Shown here piece by piece: positions 38,951-51,400 of a DNA stretch of 64,000 bases. The position numbers and the translations under genes are program-made. The stretch covers positions 135,663,741-135,727,740 of the forward strand of contig CM041465.1 of NCBI GenBank assembly GCA_023213395.1, in the 5' to 3' direction. The notes beneath the pieces are model-generated. The model saw only the letters and a list, made by a program, of their open reading frames with translations, was not told the DNA's origin and did not search any database. This DNA comes from Cycas panzhihuaensis. Its lineage: Eukaryota; Cycadophyta. Within the stretch, counting starts at the first letter, position 1. Each line of letters starts with the position of its first letter.

Positions 38951-38962
38951 TTCTTATATAGG
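38951..38962 (-). promoter_or_regulatory. TATA-like box of the antisense gene
   Basis: The minus strand reads CCTATATAAGAA here, about 160 bp before the ATG at 38793. A start site near 38930 would give a 5' leader of about 135 nt. Inferred from sequence only. Confidence 0.45.
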
Positions 38963-39490
38963 CGGGGGCCCCGGCGGGCACTTCTTCCGTTTTTGGCTCC
39001 GTGACAGTCGTTGGGACCATTTCATCGTGCTGGTAACCTTTGCCTTCTGGCCCTGTTGCCCATTGTGCTCCATGGATGCCCTTTTTGCCCTCTCTTGCAA
39101 GGGCATTTATGGCACCTCATTATTGTGCTTTTGGCAGGGCCTTTTTGCATCGTTTTGCACGCTACTCCCGTGCGTACCCGAGTTTATACTCGTTTGGCTC
39201 ATTTCGTCACCCTGGACTCGTTTTTGCAGCCCTTTCTCGCCCCTGGGGTCCCCAAAGGAAGTGCTCCCCCCGCATGGGGGCATGTGTTGCTTTCCCAGGT
39301 AACCTTTGGCACCCCAGGGCGCCTTTTCTCCGCCCACTTTTCAGCGAGTGGCCAGATTGCTTGCTTTCATTCTTGGGTAACCTCATTGCTAGGTCCTCCT
39401 ACCCTTCTCGGCCTGCTTCGCGCTTGCTATTCGAGTCTTTGTTTTTTCTTGCATCACTATTTGTTTGCCGCTAGAGCCTAGTATCCAGCC
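38963..39490. other. Spacer between the antisense gene and the second RNase H
   Basis: GC-moderate sequence with overlapping apparent frames on both strands that match nothing recognised. It may hold promoters for divergent transcription. Confidence 0.4.
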
Positions 39491-39903
39491 ATGTCTCTCC
39501 TCGTTTTCACCGATGGTGGAAGTCGCAGAACCCTGACCTTCCATTGCGTGTGGATTCTTCGCAGTCCCTCCGGGCACGATCACTTGCGTCCGGAGTCTTT
39601 CTTCCTGAGGCGACCAATAACGAAGCCGAGTACACGGCCATTATTGAAGCCCTTACGGATGCTCTTCGCTTCCATCGCGGTTCCATTGTGTTGTTTTGTG
39701 ATTCTCAGGTCATGGTGTCCCATCTCACCAGTTTTACAGTGTGCGATGCCCTCACTGAGGACCTCGCGTCTGCCGCTGTGTCTCTTTGGCTTGTTTCGCC
39801 GGTGGATATCCAGCATATCCCGAGGCACCTCAACGCTGAGGCTGACAGCCTCGTCCGCCTCATCCTTGAGCGTCACCTCCCTCTTCTAGACAATCGCCCT
39901 TAA
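39491..39903 (+). pseudogene. Second RNase H domain (archaeal-type-like) after integrase
   Basis: It begins at ATG 39491 with 'SLLVFTDGGSR' (first catalytic Asp). It changes frame between about 39530 and 39590, then continues in 39544-39903 with 'TNNEAEYTAIIEAL' (Glu), 'IVLFCDSQVMVSHL' (Asp) and 'HIPRHLNAEADSLV' (final Asp). The FTDGGSR and NNEAEY spelling is that of stand-alone plant and archaeal-type RNase H, different from the RNase H fused to RT at 33.8-34.4 kb. Additional RNase H domains of this type are known in plant Tat elements. It sits about 3.7 kb after integrase and 350 bp before the 3' LTR. The frameshift probably inactivates this copy. Confidence 0.82.
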
Positions 39904-40253
39904 GGCTTGCCTGGATGGCCCGTGCCCAAGCCTCCAATCGCTGCTAGTTAGATGTACCTGCTCTACCTTGTTCTATGCCCTCTTACTTCACGTTGCACCT
40001 TGGCAATGGGGGCATCCTGTTTTGCTGCTTATTTCAGTTTCAGGTCGATGTTTAGGCGACACGCAGGCAGCCCCTACGTTGTCCTCGTCTCTGTCTCCCC
40101 TGTCCACACGTTCCACCAAGACACTTGCCTACGCCCTTGGTCTACGTGCCGCTCTTTATTGTTTTATATATATGCATGTGGCACTCATATCTTTGATTGA
40201 CAGCATTCGCCATCACATTACGCTTCTGAGCAGTGAGGCTCACGCCAAGGCGA
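39904..40253 (+). other. Gypsy 3' end before the LTR
   Basis: No domain is seen. The bases directly before the 3' LTR ('ctcacgccaaggcga') are not a convincing polypurine tract, although LTR similarity and the target-site duplication fix the border. Confidence 0.55.
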
Positions 40254-42780
40254 TGTTTCGCCTATTGGGAATGGACTCGAGACGCATCGACACAGTTTTG
40301 TTCAGGTATATGTTCTTACTTTTCTTACCTATGTTAATTAAGGTAGTTTAGAGTAGTTTGATTGACATATGCCTGCCTACATGCATTTGTTTGTCTGCTT
40401 GCTCATAATGCATGTGCCTAACGGACGCCTTGACTATGACGACTCACAATGAGGGCATTTCTCGTGAACGCGACACCGTATGGCCTGACCACTCACGATG
40501 TCTCCACAGTTCCTTGGGATTATTTCTGCCAGCTTGTTTGTTCTTATTACAACATGTTGTTTATGTTGTAGTCCTTCCTAAGTCCGGTTTAACCCTTAGT
40601 TAGGGCTCTTTGCATCATTCTGGGTACCTGCCCACTGCCTGGGCCTTCCCCCAGCTGATGTAATTCATGATTAGTCCTTGTTCTCACCTCAAAACCTGAT
40701 TTTCCTATTTATTTTTCTCTTTTTTTGATTTCAGGTTGATACCGCGGTAAACTAAGCTGCATCAGAATTCTGCGGTGATGCGGAGTTTGCCGCGGTACGA
40801 CTATTCGAAATTTAAAAAAGAGAACCACGCGACAATTTCCGCATTTTTTCACGGAATCGTGGTGGCTCGTCTGATTGGAGGCGCCCAGCCCCAACGCGTT
40901 CACTGCGTGAACAAGAAATAAAAACCTTTTTTTTACTCATTTGCATCATTCTAAGGCTCATTTTTCAAGACTTCCAAGAGGAACTCTTCACAAAAAACAC
41001 AAGAGAAGGACACAAAAACCAGAGAGCTTCATGTAGAGCAGTTGGACAGAGGTGTAGTGGGGTGCCATAAGCTGGAGTTGCAGGGCCATTGCTGCCCCCT
41101 ACTATTCTCCACAACAAGTTCCACTCTCCCTTTACAAATGCTCAAAGATCCAAGGGATTTCTTCACTAAAAAGGCTACTCCAAGGATCAACTTTCAGCTC
41201 TCAACTTGCATGGAGTTTCTCCCATCTATATTCATGCAAAAAACACTCAGAATCAGCCTCTAGACATTGTTTGTTGCTGCTGCTCCAAGTGGCCAAGTGC
41301 ATGCATGCATGCCCTCCCTTATCCAAGGTATTTCTTGTTTCTTGTTGGTGCTTTTTTTCCTTGCTTTTTTTGTTGTTCTACTTGCAAGCTCTTTTCCCCC
41401 ATTGCATTCACTTTCTTTGATATTTCCTTGGTCATCCAATGAAAGTAATCTTAGCTAGTTGTGGCTCTCTCATAGCTTTACTTTAGATTAGAGGTGTTTT
41501 CTTATTTTTTCCTTGAGATCTACCTATTCCCTCTAAGCTATCTCTTTCACCCCTTTTCTGAGTTAACCGGTGTAAAGGGTTTCACACGAGGGTTTGAGGG
41601 AGATAGGCGAGGTTCCATCCCCCATTGCCGTCCTTCTCCCCAAGGGTTCCGTCCCTTATCCTCTCTCCCTTTACCATCTGCGTTTTCTTAGAGAACGGAG
41701 CTAGGGAAGCCTAAGAGATTTGGTTGGAGCTTTCCACTTGGTATAGGTAACCCGTCACTACCCTTCTCCACCTTGTTACCCGCTAGTGTCCTACCCGAAC
41801 CTTGTGGAGACCTCCCGTGGGTGAGTTAGCCATCCCGAGGCTATACTCAGTCACGTGTAGTATGTTTTATGGTGCATGATAGTGTATACGCTTATCGTGC
41901 AGTTTTGTTTCATTTTTGCTACGTTCTAGTGTGCAACTCTAATTATTTGGCTTAGTTGATTTCATTTCCATATATATACATATATATCTTTACCGTGCTT
42001 CATAGCCTCTCTCCCGAGAGGAAGGTGCTCTCTCTACTTGTCTGCAGGATCGCGTCGGAGGAGGTGGTGCGCGAGACAAACCCGTTGCCGGTCGGCTCTC
42101 ACACGGTAATTCTTCCCTTTAGCGTTGAGTTCTTTTTTTGTCTTTTCATTTCGTTTGATTTCGCATGCTCACAGGGAGGTAAGTGGACCCCCTTCGCTAC
42201 CGCTGGCCAACGTTGTATGCGTGGAGGAAAGAGGGAAGGAGCGCAACCGAGAAGGAGAATCCACACTTCAACCTCAACCGCCGGATCCAGGTACTCCTCG
42301 CGTTTCCTTTTGTTTTTTTCCCTTTTATATCATCCTTGCTTTTTGCACCTGCTTGATAAGTAAAAGATAAGGAAACATAAGGGAAAAAGGGAAATAGTCT
42401 TTTATTTTACATTCACTTTCTCGCACCGTTCCTTTACTTTACATAACATAGGAACAGAAAACCCGTTTATGCCGTACCTCCCAGCCACAATTTACTTCAC
42501 ACCTGTTGCACATTGATTTTGTTGCCCTCTCGTTGCCTTCTCATTACCTTGAGAAGCCGCAACGCGCGAGGTTTCCCTCTCCTTCCCAGCCATCCAAAGG
42601 GTAGGAAGGCCTCGTATTTGCACGGCTACCTGGAAGCAACCAGGCACCTTGCGATCCCGAACACGTGCTCCCACGGCGGGACGTCCTGCGAGGTGAGATC
42701 CTCGCTGCCTAGCCCAGTCAGTGTGGTGTTTTGTATCCCTTTGCTAGACGTAGGATCACCGCCCCGCGGAGAGCGTTTCA
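40254..42780 (+). mobile_element. Gypsy 3' LTR
   Basis: 2527 bp, starts TGTTTCGCCTATTGGG, ends GAGAGCGTTTCA, paired with 26690-29229. Small indels and substitutions separate the two, many in GC-rich words. It is followed by ATATG (42781-42785). Confidence 0.93.
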
Positions 42781-46000
<3,220 letters not shown>

Positions 46001-46864
46001 TTTAAGGTGATTGGCCCCAAGCTAGTAAACCACAAAAAAAGCTTGTCATGAACCTATTATACAAGTTGATCATTGTTGTTTGATTGACCATTGTTGTTGA
46101 CAAGGCACACAATAAATTGTTAGGTATGAAAATTGTGCTAAAAGAAATTGACAATTACCATTGACCATTGTTGTTGACAATGCACACAATTAATTGCTAA
46201 ATATGGAAAATGTGTTACTAGATATACAACAATTACCATTTGACCATCCTTCCTAAAATCCAATCCATCTTAGAGTTGCTGTTGTAGTCTGGATCAAACA
46301 AGTGACCACCCTTTTTCACGACTCTCTCTCTAGTTATTTATTTAGGCCCCAAAATTTTGATTTTTCATTTCAGGCTTTTTCCATGGAAAGGGTGGAAAAA
46401 ACAAATAAGAAATACAGAGTACATGCAATGCAGCACCTCTAAGACGGCTACCTGGTTTCCTAAAAAGACTATAGATTACATGCAAAGGTAAGTGTTGTGT
46501 GTAGACCCAATGCTTTAAAGTAATATTAATGTTTCTAAACAAAATGAATTCACCCAACCTATGGACCCCAGGCCGCGAGTGAATAATGCACTTGATTTCA
46601 TATCAAACCTTCAAAACAGAGGAAACATTCAACTCTTAACAATAATAATTGCAACTCTGGGCAATGCTTGCAGCTTTATGTCACAGGGAATGATTCAGCA
46701 GTCCAAAATTCTCTCTTTATCTACTGAAATTACCATTTATTACAAAATTGATTCATCGATCTGAATGTCTTGACCAACAGTATATCCAACGACGGCCTTC
46801 TATTATTTCCCTTAATACTTCACCAACAAAATCCTGCCACATCTCTGATGCGCTATAACTCGGA
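46001..46864. other. Intergenic region downstream of the MYB gene
   Basis: AT-rich with two near copies of 'accattgttgttgacaa.gcacacaat.aattg' at about 46084-46120 and 46158-46195. A short minus-strand frame at 46342-46557 matches nothing recognised. The part next to 46864 presumably holds the 3' untranslated region of the MYB gene. Confidence 0.5.
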
Positions 46865-47318
46865 TCAGTCGCCGGACTTGTGTTGCCGGCTTCTGATTTT
46901 CCAGTAATTTTCGATCTCCTCTGCCTTCCGCCATGGGAGGCGCCCGGCAATCAGAGCCCACCTGTCACATGACCGCACGGCTAGAAAACATCGTACACAG
47001 AATATCCATTGATGTACGCAGGGGGGCAAAAAAAAAAAAAAAAAAAAATCAAAACCTCCGTTACAAATAAAATAATAATTAAGATACAATACCTGTCTCC
47101 GAGAAGCCTGTGAAGTCTAACTATGAGATCTTCTTCGTCTGCAGAAATATCACACTCCCGTTGCACCTTGCTTCCCCCTTCATTCAATACCGCCCCAAAC
47201 TTAGAACACTAATTAATCCAACACAGAAACCAGATGAATTCAATATACCAGAAAGTTTAATAGTTGATGTACCGGATTGATCAGAATCGCAGTCTCCTTG
47301 GAATTCAGTGCTATCCAT
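46865..47318 (-). CDS. R3-MYB protein, CAPRICE/TRIPTYCHON-like, three exons
   Basis: Small single-repeat MYB proteins of this type lack an activation domain. They bind R/B-type bHLH partners, displacing R2R3-MYBs in epidermal patterning or pigment control. Proposed exons on the minus strand are 47318-47273, 47177-47093 and 46961-46865. The introns (95 and 131 bp) have GT-AG ends and the phases join to one 75-residue frame with no stop. The R3 repeat begins in exon 2 ('DEEDLIVRLHRLLGDR') and ends in exon 3 ('WALIAGRLPWRKAEEIENYW'). The bHLH-contact signature [D/E]Lx2[R/K]x3Lx6Lx3R is complete. The intron inside the Arg codon before the second repeat Trp is typical of the family. The second acceptor choice (47178) was made because it alone keeps the frame. 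Intron 2 contains a 20-base T run (minus strand). A relic of a larger R2R3 gene is less likely, as the start and stop fit a short protein. Confidence 0.82.
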
Positions 47319-47411
47319 GATGCTGATCAGCGCTGAAACGGAAATCCTACAGGCAATTAAGGGACTATGTACAACCTCGAGCGGTGCATACAATGGAGAG
47401 TATGAAATGGT

Positions 47412-47420
47412 GTTTATAAA
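47412..47420 (-). promoter_or_regulatory. TATA-like box of the R3-MYB gene
   Basis: The minus strand reads TTTATAAAC, about 95 bp before the ATG at 47318, a fitting distance for a start site near 47388. Inferred only. Confidence 0.5.
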
Positions 47421-48209
47421 TTAGAGCCGATGCTGCTTTTCCACAGATGAACGTCTGATATGGGATGCTGCTCGCCCACGTGGGAGAGCGAATCGGAGTA
47501 GAAACGAAGAAAACCTGGTGGAGGTTAGAAAGGCATCCAGTTCCGGACAAGGGCAGAATAAAGAAATGTTGACGGTGGTGTCGGTTAGTTTGAATGGGGT
47601 GTATGACCATGACCAGTAGTTGTGTTTGAATTGGTATTTTGGGGAAGGAAGCTGCAACCAGAACATGCCTTTATGGGTTGGCTATGACCCGGCTGCAGTA
47701 CAATATGTGTGGAAAGCATATTTCCTGCAGGTAGTCGTTGGGGATGCGGTATATTATTATTTTAATCAATTTCTGATTTATGTTCTATTACTTCATTTGG
47801 GTGGGAGGGATAACTACACTTATTCACGTGTCATTCATTTCATTTCATGTTGAAGTATTTATTTATGCTTATTTGACAAAAAAAAAAAAAGGAAATGACT
47901 TGTTCAAACTTTTTTTTTTATCCATCAATGCACTATACCCAAGATTTCAGCAGGGATAAATGATAAAGTATTCAACTGCATTATTTGGTCCGCTCTTTTC
48001 TTACTCGCGGGGAAACAAAGTGTAACAATCACGTACCGTCATTAGAAAAAATTATGCTATTGAAAGTTCATTATTTGCATGTTTTTAAAGTGAGTTGATC
48101 TTTGTTGTTGCTTTCGAAGTAAACTGAGGCTAAATGTAAGTCCTCAAGGATTTTGGCAAAATAGATGGGAAGGGTTAATTCTACTTTATAGGAATCTTAC
48201 CTATCAAAA
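47421..48209. other. Upstream region of the R3-MYB gene
   Basis: Moderately GC-rich near the gene, AT-rich further out. A plus-strand frame at 47620-47853 has no recognisable domain and is not called. A-rich runs lie at 47879-47891 and 48207-48218. Confidence 0.5.
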
Positions 48210-48835
48210 AAAAAAAAGTGAGTTGTTGTGTCGAGAATCATACAACAACTAGTACAATAATCCTTAAGACAAGAAAACATTCATTTTCTAATTTATATTC
48301 TTTAATTTTAAGAATACTTTCTAAACTCGCATGTTAGACTTTCATTTCAATCTTATTTCAGCTCTCTCTAGTCAATAAGATTTAGTTGAATGTCAAGTTT
48401 TACTTTTTGGTATAGTTGTCATTGACACTTTTAAGTCTAATTTGAAGTAAAGCAAGTGTTGGTAATGTTTCAAACTTGAACGCAACAACCATGGCACAAG
48501 ATTGATCAAAACATCTCCTCAAATGGGTTGTTTCGTAGAATACGAAAATAGTCTAGTCTAAGCTAAGGAAAACATTCGTTTTCCAACATACGTTTTCTAC
48601 TACCAATAATCCTCTCAAGTTGCATGATAAACTCCCATTTAAACTCTATGCAAACATCACTTCAATTAAGAAGATGAATTGAATAACAATATACCAACGT
48701 ATCATAATAGTCAAGTACTACCTCTTGGTATGAATCTCACGTGTATATCATATCTAATTTAAAGCCGAAACAACTTTAATAACTTATCAAATTTGAAAAC
48801 AACCACCATAATAAAAGTTTGTTCGAAACACATGT
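48210..48835 (+). repeat. Diverged tandem duplication, two units of about 310 bp
   Basis: Unit 1 (about 48210-48525) and unit 2 (about 48529-48835) share ordered blocks: 'ggttgt.tcg.agaat', 'aaaacattc.ttttc', 'ctc.aagttgcatg' against 'ctcgcatgttagactttcat', 'caagttttactttttggtat' against 'caagtactacctcttggtat', 'tctaatttgaag' against 'tctaatttaaag', and 'aacaaccat'. Divergence is high, so the duplication is old. It lies about 900 bp upstream of the MYB start. Confidence 0.72.
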
Positions 48836-51114
48836 CAACCAATGCACACATTGAGTCCCCCTAATAATTATTTAGAAAGAAATATAATGTGTGTGCATAC
48901 TAGCATATAGATATGGCAAATAACTATGGTAATTATTATATCCTAACACATAATCTAAAACACTATTTTATAAGCTTTATATTATATTGTTTCATAATAT
49001 TATTTTTTATTATATTATACAACATAATATAATAATTCTAATGAAGTTGTTAGCGAACATAGTTGAAGTAAACTAAGTGTTGTTAAGCATGATGTTTCAT
49101 GTGGATATGACTCATAAAGAGTTATGGGGTACAACAAAAGGTCATAGCCATTGGCTTGATGCATCAGTTAAGGGATTATAAATATGGAAACCCATCATAT
49201 TGAAATATTATTGAATATAAAACATTGTATTTTATCAAGGTTAATTGGTCCTAACAAGTCATGAGACCATTCTATATTGCAATGTAATTGATAATAGTGT
49301 TGGCGAGTTTTTATCTATAGGATTTTTTCACAATGATTTCTGTGTAATGTGTTCTCTACATGCTATGTATGATCAAATTTTTGACTAGTTGTTAGTGTTT
49401 TCTCACAAAAATTTTAATCCAATGTAAAGTGGACAAGGTAACAACTCTTGCTTAACATCAAAGCAAATGACTTGAATGGATAATGATATCTCTAATTACA
49501 AAGGTTCGGTGAAGACTCTAAAGGACTATATACTAAAGGGTGGACTTAAAGATAAGGGTACTTAATGCAATGTTTGTAAAATATGACCAAGTAAGGACAT
49601 CTATACAAACTCTTTTAAGGCCATATTAGAAATGGACTATAGAAATGTCTCCTTTGAACCTTAAGAAACCCTAATAGATTTCATAAAGGAAATATAAACT
49701 AGGCTATGCAATATATGCCATAGAATGTAAGGAAAGTGGTTGGAACATTAACACCTCCTATTAAATAATATCATCACCTTTATGTTTGAGAATTAACAAA
49801 ATAAAGGTGATGATATAAACTTTAACAAGTTTCCAAGTAGCAATAGGAAATTAACAAATTTCCCATTACTACTTGGTCTCAAGAGATGGTTCATATCAAT
49901 AAGAGCCTTTCAATTAATTTTTTCAATTTTTGGCATGATATCTAATGACTCTTCTTATGCAAGAAAGGCCTAAGAGGCTTAATGCACTCCCAAGAGATTT
50001 TATAGATTAATGACAATGCTACAATACTTTGTGGGATCATGTGATTATTGGGTTACACTAATGATGAGTAAATGGAAATAAAAAGGAAAAGGCATGCTTA
50101 TTAGTGTAACAAATGGTACTCTTAGTATTCTTGCATCTCCTCTTTATGGCATATAATCACTCAATTAAGGCTATAAATGAGATGACATTAGAGTAAGTTC
50201 TTGTAAAAATAGTATTAACAAGTGTGTATGTACCAAAGGCAAGTGATTTATATATGCAAGAAGAACAAGCCACTTGTAAAGTATAATACATAATAAGCAA
50301 TTCATGAAATTGATGAGAATGTAAATTATATTAGACTATTCTTATTATATGCATGTTATAAATACAATCAAGAATTTATGACTACATTCATATACAATTG
50401 TATGATTATGTCTTACATATCTGAGAAACCAAAAACTAAAGTAATATAATAAAAGAAAGTTATTATACTTAAACTAGTAACCAATTTAGAGAAAATTAGG
50501 AATTAAGACCACCTCTCAATCTAATTTCTAGTATAAAAATAATTGATAGGAATTCCAAGAGTGTTAAAAATGTAATTGTAGAACCTATTATTAATCCTTA
50601 TGTAAACCATTGAAATTATAATTATTCTTAGAGCTAAGGAGCTTCCTTCTACTCTTCCCTTGCCTAGTCATTGAGGAAAAGTTTTAATTCTGAAAGAAAG
50701 CTAATAAAGTGCCATGTCCACTTGTGCATTCAACCATCAAAGTAAATATTTACAATGCATTATAGAAGATCTCAATAGAAAATCTTGCATAAGGCTTTAA
50801 ATAACCCAATGTACATAACAAGAAAGAGGATCCACTTTGATGTTCACTACATACTAGCTAACATTACCTTTGGATCTTCTTTCATTTGATATTATTAAGA
50901 GACCAATTCTAAACTAGGTTCAAACTCTATTGAATCAAGTTCACATGAACTACCTTAAGGCATGTATAACAACAAAAGTAACTTAACAAGTACAATGGAG
51001 TAGTTTAAAGTTGAAATTCCATAGTTAAGTGCTCTCAATATATATTAGTCTTGGGATGGGTGAATTCCTTGGAATTTTCTTTTATTGTCTCATTTTCATT
51101 CAATTCATGAACGT
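48836..51114. other. AT-rich region without recognised genes
   Basis: No frame with a recognisable domain on either strand, and no LTR, primer site or inverted-repeat end was spotted. Probably old, unrecognisable repeat sequence. Confidence 0.5.
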
Positions 51115-51400
51115 CCCAAAGTATTTGGAAAAATGCCTTGACATTTAACAAAATTCTTTGTATATAACATCATCGAAACATTGGATAGAATCCCTTATAA
51201 TATTTACCAATTTTTTTGATAAAATGTTTCATAATATTATCCACTAAAACATTTAATGAAATGTCTCAAAATATCAACCACTAACGTATTATATAAAATG
51301 GCTTACAACAATTGCCAAAGTATTTGACAAAATGTTTGTGCAACAACATCCACCAAAGTGTTTGATAAAATGTCTTCCAACTATATCTACTAAATTATTG
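51115..51400 (+). repeat. Degenerate minisatellite
   Basis: About six imperfect units of roughly 45-50 bp built on 'ccaaagtatttgacaaaatgtctt.caacat'. The clearest units start near 51115, 51165, 51240, 51275, 51315 and 51350. Confidence 0.75.

Larger units (their letters stand above)
26690..42780 (+). mobile_element. 16.1-kb Ty3-gypsy retrotransposon, Tat/Ogre-like, with accessory genes
   Basis: It has LTRs of about 2.5 kb with TG and CA ends and a perfect 5-bp duplication. The order is gag, protease, RT, RNase H, integrase, an antisense gene, and a second RNase H. RT before integrase defines gypsy. Large size, a TGGCGACC-type primer site, accessory ORFs after integrase and a second RNase H are features of the plant Tat lineage. 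The two LTRs are very similar by eye, so it is the youngest insertion here, but frameshifts and stops already break its genes. It is GC-richer than the surrounding DNA. The lineage is inferred from architecture, not from a tree. Confidence 0.92.

Noticed and set aside
46865-47318. Alternative acceptor at 47211 (TTCTAAG) for MYB exon 2
   Set aside because: With the exon 1 donor at 47272 it gives a frame that stops within a few codons; the acceptor at 47178 joins all three exons in frame.
47620-47853. 77-codon plus-strand frame upstream of the MYB gene
   Set aside because: No recognisable domain, no splice or promoter support, composition of noncoding sequence.
51115-51400. CRISPR-like array
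   Set aside because: Units are degenerate and contiguous with no unique spacers; the genome is a plant.
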